A DNA stretch of 64,000 nt from Drechslerella dactyloides (GCA_020064725.1 JAGTWJ010000019.1:310001-374000), one strand, 5' to 3'; positions 22,227 to 33,900 are shown, counted from the first letter of the stretch. Numbers and translations: made by a program. The notes: a model not told the origin generated them from the sequence alone.

Positions 22227-22768
22227 AAAGTTAAAAGAATTAATATTAAATTAAATAATGTATAAAAAAATTTAAAAAAAATATAATAATTAAATGTTAA
22301 TCTATTAAAATTAAACTAATTTTTTTTTAAATTTTTTTATAATACTTTTATATATAATTCTTTCTAAAATAGTTGGATGTGTTGTGCCAACTTTAGCAGA
22401 CTTTTTAGAACTTAATTTTTATTATAATAAATAATAGCTTGCTACAGGCCTAGATTATATAACTATTTATTATATATTAGATTTTTAGAGATTTTTATTA
22501 ATAGATTATAGAGATATTTACAGTCAAACACCTAAGACTATGTGTTGTTTTTAAAATATTTAAAATAATTATTATTAATTTAATATTGATATTAAAAAAT
22601 TTAAAAAAAAATATAATTAAAATATTTAAATATGCATCTAGTTAAATTAAATTTTTTATAATTTTATATTGAATATTTATTAAAATATTAAATAAAAGGT
22701 TTTTGGTGGGGTGTTTGACAGCGAGGTGATCCGCTCGCTTGTCTGATCCGCTCGCTTATCGTACACGT
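22227..22768 (-). repeat. Right arm of the inverted repeat
   Basis: Reverse complement of the left arm. The outer 63 bp match the left arm perfectly. The first mismatch comes in the run of A/C just after CAAACACCC. Confidence 0.8.
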
Positions 22769-23045
22769 TAACGTTACAACCAGAGCACATGGCGGCTAGC
22801 GGAGTCCTACGTGCCATCAGATCTCGAGCCTCGGTTTCAAATTCTCCTTCCGTTCCATCCATCGCCATCCAAATACCTTGCAACCCGCACGCGCGCATGT
22901 GTCTCTATAATATCCTCTTCTAAGCCAGAAATTCTCCCTTCAAAACTTCAACCATTGCGAACCACCCCGGCAGCCGCTATAACCAACCGAAACTGTTCAA
23001 TCAGCCTCCCCATTAGAATAACGTTATCCCCAATCCCTTAACGCA

Positions 23046-23651
23046 ATGCCTGTCTCCGGTGCCGCCAAGCTGGAAGAGACATCTGTACCCACAAAGCGGC
23101 AACCTCTCACAATCAAGCCCGGCCTACCGACACCAATATACCCCGACGGGGGCTGGTTCACAGTTAAATCTTCGCCAGTAACAATAGTCGGCAGCAAGGA
23201 ACAGATAATCCAGACGCTACTAAAATTCGACACCTACCACACATGGAACAACTTTATTCCGCGCGTTACCAACATCGTGGATCCTCCCCGCCCCAACAGT
23301 GACTCCGACCCGACATCGACAGCACCGTCTAGGGGCGTCGGCACCACGATCGTCATGCACGCACGATTGTTCGCCAGTATACCGTTCTTCAAAGTTAGAA
23401 CTGGGGAGGAAGTAACAACAATCAACAAGGAGGCAGGGATCGTTGCCTGGCGGGCGCGCACTGTAGAATGTGAGCGGGTACATGTAATCACTGAAGCGGA
23501 GTACGGCACGTGCCAGTACCAGAGCTTCGAGACATTCCAAAAGACGCCAATGACGATCTTGATACGGTTGCTGCTGTCGATAGCGCTGAAGATGCGGTTC
23601 GACGAGTGGGGGCAAGACCTGAAGGCGGCGGTGGAGGCACAGAATTGGTGA
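23046..23651 (+). CDS. SRPBCC/START-superfamily protein
   Basis: A single exon of 201 aa. The pattern is a helix-grip fold of the polyketide cyclase/Coq10-like SRPBCC type: an early strand (WFTVKSSPVTIVG), a helix with the typical DTYHTWNNFIP motif, several beta strands (GTTIVMHARL, VAWRAR, ERVHVITEAEYGTCQYQSFETF), and a long amphipathic C-terminal helix (FDEWGQDLKAAVEAQN). Fungal proteins of this kind are uncharacterised and are thought to bind a hydrophobic ligand. It has no signal peptide or membrane segment. It begins less than 300 bp from the foldback element, so the element may lie in its promoter. Confidence 0.75.
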   Translation: MPVSGAAKLEETSVPTKRQPLTIKPGLPTPIYPDGGWFTVKSSPVTIVGSKEQIIQTLLKFDTYHTWNNFIPRVTNIVDPPRPNSDSDPTSTAPSRGVGTTIVMHARLFASIPFFKVRTGEEVTTINKEAGIVAWRARTVECERVHVITEAEYGTCQYQSFETFQKTPMTILIRLLLSIALKMRFDEWGQDLKAAVEAQNW

Positions 23652-23956
23652 GGGGAGCTCAAACGAATAATGCCATGTGCTGGATTGATATATGGAAATC
23701 ATAGATCAAGGGCGATGGATAGACCAAGGCGTTTCTAGATAATCTTAACGATGCATAACATTGGATAATAGGTAATCAACTCTGCCCAACCAGGTAGACA
23801 TAAATCAAATATATGAAACCCACAAATAATCAAGAACATGTGCAATATTGCTCGCATTGATGCATGCTGTGTATATGGTATGCCCCGCTATCGCCTAGCC
23901 GATGGTAAATGCAAAACGGCCTTAAAATGCAGAACCCAAAAGCGATGACCAGAGAC
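23652..23956. other. Short convergent intergenic region
   Basis: 305 bp between the stop codons of the SRPBCC gene and the PQ-loop gene. It presumably holds both 3' UTRs; nothing else is seen. Confidence 0.5.
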
Positions 23957-25197
23957 CTAGATTTCCTGCCCGCCTTCTTCATGCCATCGGATACCCGTCA
24001 GCAATGGCGTCCTCTCCGTCGGCGCCGGTTGAGTAGCCTGTCGGCCAATCATCCTGTGCCTATGGCTGATGTTGCTTTCCGCCCGCAGCATCCAGGCAAC
24101 GACGAGATCCTCGAACCCGACCACCATATAGTTCATGTACCCCTGCGCGCCAACCACCCACAGAACGGGTAGATAAAAGTTGATATTTTCGTACAACCTG
24201 CTACCGAACCAGGTTGTCCAGGCTGCTGCCAACAATAACCACCTGACGGAGCCAGCCATTGCCTGCCAGACTCCAAGCTTCTTCGCTAGTTTGCGATCCT
24301 GCTCACTCGGCGCAGTAGCAGCTGTAGGTTTCGTCCTGTCGGCATCTGCAGCCCGTTCCCGGAGGCAGAGAATGGTTGTCAGGGTGATTTGCGGGAGTCC
24401 CTGCATGACGGCCAGACAAGCAGTGAGAATGTTGAGTCCGAACGACCATGCTTCCAGAGTTGTCCAGTAGGCATCTGTGGTCGGGACGAACGGGACTATA
24501 TACACCAGACTGATGGGTATCACGCCGACCGACGCCAGCAGACACAATGTAGAGATAAGGCCGCGCCCGGGGGTCCAGGGCGGATAGTTCGCGCTGCCGG
24601 ACGAGAGCTTGATCGTTCCGATAGAGGAGGCGAGGATGCGCGGCTTTCGGTCCGTATCGTATATGAGAAAGATGACAGTACTATAAACATCGCCCCGAAA
24701 GGTTAACTATATTGTGGAACGAATTTTGGTTGTATCGACATGCCGACAGGGTGAACCAACCTAACTCCCGTACACAACCATACAAAGGCGGCGTGAAGGA
24801 TTATCAGCAAGCAGGACATGCACGCCGCTGGTGCCAGACGCCTCTTCGAGCAGCATTCCGTCGCGGCGAATGTATACGGCAGGACCAGGGCATTCCCGAG
24901 ATTGACGGTGCAGAAGAGGAAGCGCAGGAGGACCGAAGATGGTGAGATCCCGACGGTGGACCTTACACGGGTGATCCGGATGCATTGTAGGATGTCGGGT
25001 ACGGGGATGAGGAGGAACGGCAAGCTGCACGCACACGCCGAGACGGCCGGTTAGCTACGTTTCCCGCCGAGGTGTCTCGCGGGTGCAGACATCACGATGG
25101 AACGGTAAAGACGGAGAGGCAGAACTTACAGCTGCAGGGCGAGGTCGAGCGAGTCCGCGCGGACCTGATCGCAGAGGTCGTGAGTGCTGTAGAACAT
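23957..25197 (-). CDS. PQ-loop repeat integral membrane protein
   Basis: Exons 25197-25130, 25024-24761 and 24680-23957 give 351 aa. About seven hydrophobic segments are present. Two PQ-loop-like repeats can be seen: VPDILQCIRITRVRSTVGIS in the first and MQGLPQITLTTILCLRER in the second. Family members are transporters or receptors of vacuolar and endomembranes (cystinosin, SWEET and Ypq-like proteins). The substrate is unknown. The second intron uses the weak donor GTTGGT; it was chosen because it alone keeps the frame. The start Met is the first in its frame after an upstream stop. Confidence 0.75.
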
Positions 25198-26084
25198 GGC
25201 TGCGATGCACGATGCGCCGACCGGGGCGGGCGCTGCGGCGGCGGTGTGTTGCGGGTGCCTGCCACCTGCGATGCATGCGCACAGCTTTTCACCGGCAAAT
25301 CATGTGAGAGATGCTCGCCTCTTATGAATTTCGACGGCCCCCTGCAGGCCGCTCTAAAATATATACGGCGGACGGGATTATAAAATGCACGTCGGCGTTT
25401 GAGGAGCTGGTGACAGGGCGATGGGCTCTGTCGCCTTTGCAGGCTTTGTGCGTGTTCTGCGTGCGTGTGCGCTCTGACGTGGACCCACTGCGCACGCCGC
25501 CCAATGCAACAGGCCAACGCACAACCGAGCCAGTCCCACTCGCCCGCCAGTCTCTGCGCGGATCGAGGGAGCTTTTCGGATCGCGACGTCGCCCAAGACG
25601 TAAGGTGCTGCCGGCGAATCCTGATAGGCTGGTTGGTGCACGTGCCAGGTCGTATACGCATCGTGGTCGCAAGGCAGGTCCGTCGGCGCTGTATCAGTCA
25701 TAGAACAGAGTCGTCGTAGGTACAGATCCTGGTCTAGTTATGGCAGGCAAAAGTGATATCTAGATCCCGACGCGATCCTGCCGGTGACGCTTCTATCAAA
25801 TCTATATAAAGGCGCTCCAGGAATTGTCCGCACCCAGATATTCACTCAGCACTTTATATCCCATGATTCCGTCCGATACTTTCTTCGAGCTACCTGTGTC
25901 GATATCTCTCGACAGTATAAAAGCATGGAATCCGCAAAATGTCTATCCCGAGATATCTAGACGTCGTCAAATTTGCAAGAGAATACAACCAAATACAACT
26001 GGGACAACCTTAATTAAACAGATATATTAGTCGGCCGAATACGATATAAATCTTCAGTCCGGGTCCAGGACACCTACCTTCGCA
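25198..26084. other. PQ-loop promoter and F-box 3' region
   Basis: Between two minus-strand genes. The left part should be the PQ-loop promoter and the right part the F-box 3' UTR. Large GC-rich frames on both strands at 25092-25700 are compositional shadows with no domain. Confidence 0.45.
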
Positions 26085-27764
26085 CTATATGTAGGACTGC
26101 AACTCCCTAAGCCTGGCAGTCTCTCTGTCTGCGAATTTGAGCGATACCTCAAAGTCGTCTTCAGCCAGCACCAGCAACGGCGTGTACCGAAAATCCACCC
26201 CTCTGTCCGCCAGAGTCTTTCTGGTATCCGCAAGCAGCGGCCACCGCATCAACCTCGATGGCACCATCATCGTGATTCTGGTGAGATCCGGTAGGGCATC
26301 CCGGTCAACGGTCTCCAGCATCCTGTTGATAATCTCATACTTGGGCTTGAAATCCGACTCCAGAATGTTGAGATCATCGATCGTCATCTTGGTGATGGAC
26401 TTTGGAAGCCAGTTATTCGGCGATGTTGGGTACTCGGGTTCTTCCCCTGATATGAATTCCTCAGTCCCCATATTCAAGGTACGCAGCTTCTTGAGCTTCC
26501 TCAACAGCCCGCGTTCCTTGATGCGTTCGAAGTCGGTATGGAATGAGACCAGGCTATCGGCTTGTGCCAATATACCCCGTCTGAGTCTTTCATCATCGGC
26601 ATGGTCGAAGTTCCCGTGCATCACGGTCAGATGCTCCAGCGCCTTGGGTGCGGCCAATATTTCTTCCAGCGGGAGCCCGCCGGAGTCGAATGTGTATAGA
26701 GTTATCGTCTTGACGCTGCAGGTTCCAGGTTTTGGGAGAGACGAATTGATATACGGATCATGGTAGTTCTCATCGTCGTCCCAGGGGCTCTCGATTTCCG
26801 GCATCCCGCCCCTTATGGTCGTTATAGCGCCCGTGATATGTCCTCCGCCTCCTATCACTACGACTTCTACTTCGCCGCTGCTCGCTTCCCATTCATCTTC
26901 ATCCTCGGAGTCTGACCCGACACTCTCCCAGCCGTCGCTATCTTCTTCGCTTTCAGGCTCGCCATAGTCTGTGAAGCTTTCGTCGTCGCGATATGTCGTC
27001 ATCTTCTGACCTAGCGGTTCACCCCAGAACACTTCCAGATTGGGAAACTTCATCATCTCCGATACTGCCCCGGACCAGGGATCCAGGCAGTCTCCTGTCA
27101 CCCGGTAATGAATATTCTGGAGCATCGCTGCACACGGGGGTTGTTTGTGAATCAACGCCTCCACCAACCATCTTGACGAGACTTTGTGGGGCGGCTTGTT
27201 AAAACTCATGACCGCGAACTCCAATTCGATCAAGTTCGGCAACGAATAAAGCAGGAGCGTGAGGAGCATATCAGGCCTGCCTTCGTCGATCGCCTGCAGA
27301 AACTTGGGATCGCCAAGGCCCAAATCGATGCTGATGCGCTGCAGTTCGCGAACCGCTTCAGCCTTGGACTCCTGTTCCCCGTCATCTTGCTTCGCAGGTG
27401 TCTGACCGGTCCAAAAATCCTTCGGCAGCCAGGGCCCCAAGTGTAGCGACCTGACGGCTGCCCCCCGATCCGGATACTTGTTCACCAGCTGCACAAAGCT
27501 GACGAGCCTGCTGACTGGCATCTTCTCCCTGCCCAATCCGACCGCCAATTTCTGATAGTATATCGGATATGCGATGCCGCGGAACCGACGACATGTTTGC
27601 GTGAGGGCGTGCAGCAGCTTGGGCTCACACTTGTGGTCCCATAGGTGCCTTCTGAGCAGCCGGTTGTATTCGCTATCGGCGAGCTTGTGGCTTTGCACCT
27701 GGACCCACCCAACTATCTGCAGTAGGATCTCGTCGGCAAGAGAGAAGATCGTGGCGCCAGCCAT
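26085..27764 (-). CDS. F-box-like/leucine-rich protein
   Basis: A single exon of 559 aa counted from the ATG at 27764. The frame is open further upstream, but there it is Arg/Pro-rich and not family-like. The N terminus (IFSLADEILLQIVGWV, then LLHALTQTCRRFRGIAYPIYYQKL) fits an F-box, the segment that docks substrate adaptors to Skp1/Cullin ubiquitin ligases. Leu-rich alpha/beta repeats follow. A long acidic, Ser-rich insertion (SEEDSDGWESVGSDSEDEDE) lies at about 265-290. Fungal genomes carry many diverged members and the target cannot be predicted. Confidence 0.75.
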   Translation of the reverse strand: MAGATIFSLADEILLQIVGWVQVQSHKLADSEYNRLLRRHLWDHKCEPKLLHALTQTCRRFRGIAYPIYYQKLAVGLGREKMPVSRLVSFVQLVNKYPDRGAAVRSLHLGPWLPKDFWTGQTPAKQDDGEQESKAEAVRELQRISIDLGLGDPKFLQAIDEGRPDMLLTLLLYSLPNLIELEFAVMSFNKPPHKVSSRWLVEALIHKQPPCAAMLQNIHYRVTGDCLDPWSGAVSEMMKFPNLEVFWGEPLGQKMTTYRDDESFTDYGEPESEEDSDGWESVGSDSEDEDEWEASSGEVEVVVIGGGGHITGAITTIRGGMPEIESPWDDDENYHDPYINSSLPKPGTCSVKTITLYTFDSGGLPLEEILAAPKALEHLTVMHGNFDHADDERLRRGILAQADSLVSFHTDFERIKERGLLRKLKKLRTLNMGTEEFISGEEPEYPTSPNNWLPKSITKMTIDDLNILESDFKPKYEIINRMLETVDRDALPDLTRITMMVPSRLMRWPLLADTRKTLADRGVDFRYTPLLVLAEDDFEVSLKFADRETARLRELQSYI

Positions 27765-30173
27765 TCTGATCTGACGATGAGGAATGATTGAGTCGCGAGA
27801 CCCTCGCCGAGGGCAGAGCTGATAGCGCCGAAAGAAGACGCGCATCCCAATTGGGATGGGGAGGAGGTGCCAAGACTTGTGGCACCCGGCGACCCCCGCA
27901 CAACACATTTTCGCTCTCGCAGGCACCGCGACACATCGAGGAAAAGCCACTGCGAACGCCTCGCCCGCTCCCAGCTGACGGCGGGGTCCCAGCACGTCGG
28001 ACGCCGTCGACCGTATCACAACCATCGCTATACGAAACGCCTCCTGTCACATCTCGAGCACAATATCCACATGCCACGACATGCGAAAACATTTTTTCTT
28101 GGTTTTTTACCTTTTCGACTTTGTTTTTTACGAAATCTGCCCTGTGCATTCAGCTGCTGCTGTCATAAACTGACGTGCATCGACCCAAGATCTAGGCATC
28201 CGTCTGGACCGGGGGCGCGGTATCTTGGGATAAGTACCACACCGCGAAAAATTTTCCAAGTCAGAATTTCAAATATCCCATCGGGCGTTGCGGGTACCTA
28301 ATTATACCCCGCAAGTATCCTAAATACTCCCCCCTCCTACGACCTTGTGACAGAAATACCTTTGCCACAACTGCTAGCTGCCAGTGTACTTGCAGAAAAC
28401 AGCCTTATCTTAGCTAACCACGGACCTAACCGCTTCGTCTCGCCTTGCCAACGGCTCCTAGCTTCTCGACCTGTCTCTCTGGCTCCAACCGTGATCTGTC
28501 TCTCGCTTGCGCGGCCACCACACCCCAACAGCCTCCGAACAGCTGAAGAGCCTCATCCTGCAGCCCTGCCCACCCCAACCTGCATGCCCAATCGCCAAGT
28601 CGGGAGAATACGGAGCCGGACCTGTTACGCAACCCCCTCCCCCACGGATAATATCCTCAATGCCAACGCTGCAGAGCCTCACTTCGTCACGGGCAAATCG
28701 AAGCTACTAGCTCCTCTTAGCAGTAGTGTCTTGTCGGCTTGGGGACGAAGACAACTCAAATAGCATCTACAGCAAGGATCTATTTACGGTCTTGATGGTT
28801 TCTTGTCGCTGACATAACATCGACTATTATTATTGGCAGACACTACGCGATCACAATTACAATCTCGGACCAAACGAGCATCACGGGCACCGAAGATGGA
28901 AGTAGCACCGATGCCGAAGATATTCTTATCAATAGATGAAAAATTGGCGATATTTCTTATTCCCTTTTTTTTTCTTTCCCTTGTCGAGGGCTTTTTGGGT
29001 ATTTGTTTGCATGCTCTCGTATCCGACCAATTGCAATAAGAGACAGATACGAGACGAATGCTTCGTGATTCTTAGTCTACATACAGGACATTTATCGAAC
29101 GAAAAGACAGGATGATGGAAAAAAAGAGACGTGGTTCCGACGAATAAGCAATTCGATATCGTGCCAGTGGTGAAAAATCGGCTGTATGTGCGGTGGAATA
29201 TTATTAGGGACATGGCTAAAGAAGATGGCAGAAGAAAAGAGAAACCCCAGGAGAAAAGCAAAGAAAGGGAAAACGAAGGGAAAAGGAAACATGCTTTTTC
29301 AGTCCGTTTGTTCAAAAGAAAGGCCGTGAGGAAAAGAAACACAGAATAACCTGGCAAGAAGGAGGAAAAAGGAATTCTGGTCATTGGACGCGGCGAACAG
29401 AAAACCTTGACAGGAGGGGAAGGGGAAGGAGGATCCAGCTGAGCGGAGTACGTCTGTAGACAGGCAAGCAGAAGAAAGGATATCGACAGAACTGAGGAAA
29501 ACGTGCATATCAACAGCGGCAAAACAACAGCACACGGGAAAAAAAAGAAACATGTCCTGAGAACGACTTCAACGGCAGTAGCGGATATGATCACGCAAAG
29601 ATTCAGCTTCTTCCCTCATCTCGCATCGAAAGACAGTAGCAACAACAAAGAGGCATGTGGGCCGTCGCCTGACAGGCTTCCAGCGCTACTCCTGCTATGC
29701 CCGTCGTGTGCGCGCCCGCCCAATAAGCAATTAAAAAGAACGCAGAAAAAGTTGAATCCCAAGATGATGCAGCTCGCAGGAAGGATCAAAGAGATGATTG
29801 AAAACGGAAATCGGAAGCATACACGCATGCAGTCGCAGAGCAGTAATGGGCAGATGACTAAGCCAGGGGGGTAAAGCAGGAAAAACGGGAACTCGTAATG
29901 TCATGAACGCCGGCAGCCAGGTATACCATGATCGTGAAGGGACCAAAGGAAAAAAGGAGCTTACGTAAGTCAGCCAAGGAAATCGCAGAGTGAAAAAAGA
30001 AAGGAAAAGGAAAAAGAAGCCAATCAGAGCGTGCGTTGTCGCCAAAAGCGAAGCAACGCACACCCCGACTCAACATCAGACTGCACGTGCAGACTTCCAC
30101 ATCAACCGCCAGTATCCGTGCTTCAGAAGAGTGGCGAGGAGGAGAGCGACCATGGGCGGGAGAAAGGTTGCGT
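27765..30173. other. F-box promoter and zinc-finger copy 2 3' region; purine/pyrimidine-skewed
   Basis: No gene is supported in these 2.4 kb. From about 29050 to 30030 the plus strand is strongly purine-rich with many A and G runs, so any minus-strand transcript would be pyrimidine-rich. A 221-codon minus-strand frame here (28929-29594) is Phe/Leu/Ser-rich only because of that skew. The right part may be an extended 3' UTR of the zinc-finger gene. Confidence 0.4.
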
Positions 30174-30980
30174 CTAGTGTCGTGAAACCTCCATCTTGAG
30201 GCCGTGGATCTTTTTCAGGTGGACAGAAAGGTTGTCCTTGCGCCGCTTGATGACAGTCGAGCAGCCCTCAATGGGGCATGGGTACTCCTTGGTGCACCCA
30301 GCATCGCCAGTGTGCGCGGGTGAAGAGGCGGCCTTCCCCTCGCACGCCCGGCTGTTGATGTGCCGGGTCTTATTGGTCTTGAAAGTGAAGACAGCTCCGC
30401 ACTTGGGGCAGGTGAAAACACCAGGCTTCCCACCAGTCGGCGAGGAAGCTCCAGGAACCAGTGGGGAGGATGGCGGCGAGGCAGCGTGAATTGACTGCCT
30501 CCGGCGGGAGGAAACAGACTGGCGCCGGGTCTTGGTGGGCGAGAACGGCACAAAGTTGTTCGTCGGCGGCGAGTACGGTGAGGAGAGAGTGGACGGCGGA
30601 GTGGGATAGCCGTTGTGCGCTCCAAAGGTGCTGTCGAGGAAGCTATCAATGCCGGCTGGTCCGGTGTGAGAGAGGAATGCAGCAGGGAGGGGATCTTGGA
30701 GACCCAGAAGTGAGCTCTCGCGAGGCGTGCTCGCTGGGAGTCTGAAGAAATCCGGATTAAAGATGTCCGAGTCGATTTCGCCCATAGACGCGGCGGAGTA
30801 CTGGGGGGGCATCGTCTCGAACATGCTGAATCCTTCTTCACCAGGAAAAGGGATATGATCCATTGGGTGCAGCTGATGCAGGCGCTCTTCGTCGTTGGAG
30901 GAGTAAAGCATAAAGTCCTCATCCATCGAGGAGTCGATGGTGGAAGTGTTTGAGAGAGTAAATTCCATCGGGTAAGACAT
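30174..30980 (-). CDS. C2H2-type zinc-finger transcription factor (copy 2)
   Basis: A single exon of 268 aa. The N-terminal 185 residues are Ser/Pro-rich with acidic patches (MDEDFMLYSSNDEE), probably an activation region, and a basic Ser/Arg stretch (TRRQSVSSRRRQS) at about 150-165. The first finger (about 191-213) is the C2HC variant CPKC...H-x5-C. The second (about 235-260) is C-x4-C-x12-H-x4-H. The core residues KTNxTRHIxSRxC and RxDNLxxHxKxxH are shared with the factor at 14691-16037, so the two are probable paralogues or members of one small family. A TATA element sits 77 bp upstream. The target genes are unknown. Confidence 0.87.
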   Translation of the reverse strand: MSYPMEFTLSNTSTIDSSMDEDFMLYSSNDEERLHQLHPMDHIPFPGEEGFSMFETMPPQYSAASMGEIDSDIFNPDFFRLPASTPRESSLLGLQDPLPAAFLSHTGPAGIDSFLDSTFGAHNGYPTPPSTLSSPYSPPTNNFVPFSPTKTRRQSVSSRRRQSIHAASPPSSPLVPGASSPTGGKPGVFTCPKCGAVFTFKTNKTRHINSRACEGKAASSPAHTGDAGCTKEYPCPIEGCSTVIKRRKDNLSVHLKKIHGLKMEVSRH

Positions 30981-33900
30981 CGTGATAGATATATATGCGA
31001 TAAGTGGTAAAGATGATAAGAAGGGCTATTCTGCTGATATACGGGCCCAGGCTTGGTATTTATAGACGAAAGGAAAGAAAAAGCTACTCTGGACACGACC
31101 GCGCAGGCCTCAAACGGTGACTACGAATGTGTGTGAATATTAGGCGGGGGGTCTCCGGTCTCCTCAGGTCCCGGGTGCTAATAACTTCAGCGACGACAAA
31201 CGCTATCAGTCTACGATGACGGGCGAGACGCAAGATACACGTCAGAACCTGCTATGCATGAGAAAAAGTCATACCGCAGCGGGAATGAAGGTTTTCTGGT
31301 CGGTGGTGCTGGCGACGGGTGCGATTCGTAAGGATCGGTGAGGGGTAGGCGCCAATGGAGTCCGCGAGGCTTCACCACAATTCGTTTGCTGGGGGATGGG
31401 GACCTGATATATGGGCGAGGAGGGTACCCACGGCGACGGAGCGGCGACGGTGCTGAACGAAGGCGAAAAGGCTGGTTGACCGGTGGGAAAGGTTCGAGGT
31501 ATTTATACTTTGGCCGGTTGGGACGACGGAAGGGCCAATCTGCGACGGGAGCGACGAGGCCGTTGATTCTGAGGAGAGTCGATAGAGGATGAAGGAGTGA
31601 CAGGTGGGAGGGAGGGAGATGCGACTGATATATTATACACCCAGGCCAACGCTGTTAGTCAGGAAACAAGCCACCGAGCAGGGATGTGCCGCCGCTAGAT
31701 TTGTGTTGGGCAAGCCCCAAATTGCCTGTTTGGGATCAGGATCCAGGTGGTCAGCCACAGCTCGACTCGCAGAAGGTCAATCGAAGGCCTGGCGCGGTCA
31801 GACGAGAAGCAGGAACAGAGGTGGATGCGGCACCCGGCCGAGGGAGGTGCTACTGGGGGGCCTCTTTCTTCAAATTTTTGAGGGAAGGGTCGTCTTGACG
31901 TTTGCCGGCGCGGTGCAGCCTGCAGTCACCGGTGTGTGAATCCACAAGGCAGACTCATACGATGCACCCTCCGGATGCACAGTATGCCGCAGCAGCAGTC
32001 GGAATATGGCAGCAGACAAGATGCGAGGCCACCAAATCGATCAACGGTACGGGAGCGGTAACTTACTCGTTCGGTTCGCCCTCGTTTTTTGGACGGTCGT
32101 GATGGTTTAGGCGAAAGACTGTGCGAGTGATGCGCACGCAGACGTATGACTCCAGTGGCGAGTTGGGCCTCTTCTCAAGTGAACTTTTGGAAAGAGCCGT
32201 CTATTTCACGCCAGTGGCCAGTGAAAGAGATGGAAAATTTTATGTGGGCGGGACGGTATCGTTTTTCCGAGTAAGAGAGAGTAAGCCGTTGAGCCGTCGA
32301 CAGGTTAAAAGTGGGAAGCCTGAGGGTTTTAAGTGCGTCTTTCGAGATCCGTGAAGAGGCGAGTAGAGATTTAGGATCGCGCGCCTTGTATTGCCCACTA
32401 GATTGTTGACCTCTCCCTCGACTGCGATAAGCCCCAGAGAAAGCTGCGGAAAAAGAAAGACGGCCACAAAAAAAAAGAAATGAGACTTTTCTTTCGGCGA
32501 GAGAGATTGTAGGCGGGAGCTTCAATCGAGCAGCGCTGTAAACGTTCAGATCAATCCTTTTGAGTCCCGCTCGAGACAGAAGAGGTGGCTTCGATCTGGA
32601 TTAAGCGGCTGCAGGTAGCGGGAGGTGGTTGCTTTTTTCTTTTCTTTTGAGCCTTCTTGAGCCCGGAAACCGTCCCACCAGCAGCGCAGCAAACGGTTTT
32701 TGTTCTCTCACTATATGTTGTGGAGGGAAGAGAGCTCGAGCCCCACTACCAGTCAAAGCTGCAGAGCCGACGCGGCTTGAACTTGACCAACAGAGATTGT
32801 TTGTTCGGTGACCGGCGCACTCTTCGAGGCCTTGCCTGTCGAGTGAACAAAAGTTGGGAGGTAAGTTGTAGAGGAACCCTGTCTAAAAAATAGAGAAAGA
32901 GTAAGGGAACAAGAAATCAGAGGTTAGCGACCGTTTTCTTCTTTGCGATTCGATATGCTTGTATAGGCAGACAACGTGAATGGGAATTCAAGTGCACCCA
33001 AGAAACGCACACACGCAAAATAATGACACATGCACACGCACGCACACGGTGAGGCCTAAAGAGTAATACTCTGTCCGCCAGCTGCTGCGAGCTGCCAGTT
33101 GGCAGAAAATACAGGGAAATGGCAAGAGGCTCAGCAGGAAATTGAAGCGTGCTCTGAGTCGACGCTGTCGGCTCCCAGCGTCGCGTCGCTATTTGCTGAG
33201 ACTTGAGATAGAGACGAGAAGCCGTCCCGAAGAGACGCGGTGTGAATTACGCAGCAGCTATGGTGGGCAAGTACCGAATTACGACGATGGTTGCCAAAAC
33301 GCAGGTTCTATGTAGGTCGCCGGCTGCCTCAACAGGAACTCGGAGGCCGAGGGATCTCTTGATGGCGAGGATGACGACGAAACAGCTTGCGTTTGAGAAT
33401 TTCCCGATCTTCGCAATATTTCTCGAGAAGCTAGCTCCGAGGTGTATTGGGAAGAATGGGTAGCACAAGAGTAGAGTATACGAATATAGGCGTCGCTGGC
33501 TAGCTAGGCGGACAAGATCCCTTCCGTTTCTGCTTTCTCCGATCGTTTTCTTTCTCAGGCTCTGGCAACAAGTCTTCGAATTTCGCTTTTGGAAAATGTT
33601 TCGAACATTTGTTGAGAGAGTCTGAAGCAGGAAAGAAGTGAGGAGGAGCGAGAGAACTTGAGAAGAGAAAAATCGTGTAGAAATGGATGATAAAAGGGTG
33701 GGTGGCTTATAAATGTATCACTCGGAGGGAAAGGTCGAAAGGCGTCGACTTTCACGGGAGGAGCAACGTTTTATTCACCAGCGTTCTATGGTCTTTTATT
33801 CACCGTTCTATTACGATCCGGAGGGAGTTCTACTGAATCACGTATGGCGTGCGCACGTTTCTCAGGCCCGACGAGGGGGAGCTGGATAGTGGACAGGAAA

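Larger units (their letters stand above)
21685..22768. mobile_element. Palindromic foldback/MITE-like element with TA target-site duplication
   Basis: This 1,084-bp element is essentially one giant inverted repeat. Its left end (ACGTGTACGATAAGCGAGC) is the exact reverse complement of its right end, and similarity continues inward to near the centre. It is flanked by TA on both sides (21683-21684 and 22769-22770), as expected for Tc1/mariner-type insertion. The outer 65 bp are GC-rich and the interior is extremely AT-rich. No reading frame of useful length exists, so it is non-autonomous. Differences between the arms are mostly C/T or G/A transitions (for example CTAGGTCTATAAC against CTAGGCCTGTAGC), which could reflect repeat-induced point mutation or plain decay. 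Confidence 0.85.

Noticed and set aside
21735..22740. The AT-rich block as a centromere or mitochondrial insertion
   Set aside because: It is fully explained as the inside of a palindromic element with defined termini and TA flanks.
28929..29594. 221-codon minus-strand frame rich in Phe, Leu and Ser, resembling a membrane protein
   Set aside because: Composition follows directly from the pyrimidine-rich strand; there is no conserved motif and the hydrophobicity is an artefact of T and C runs.
30215..31096. 293-codon second frame over zinc-finger copy 2
   Set aside because: It is the shifted-frame shadow of the zinc-finger gene and is Ser/Arg/Pro-rich without motifs.
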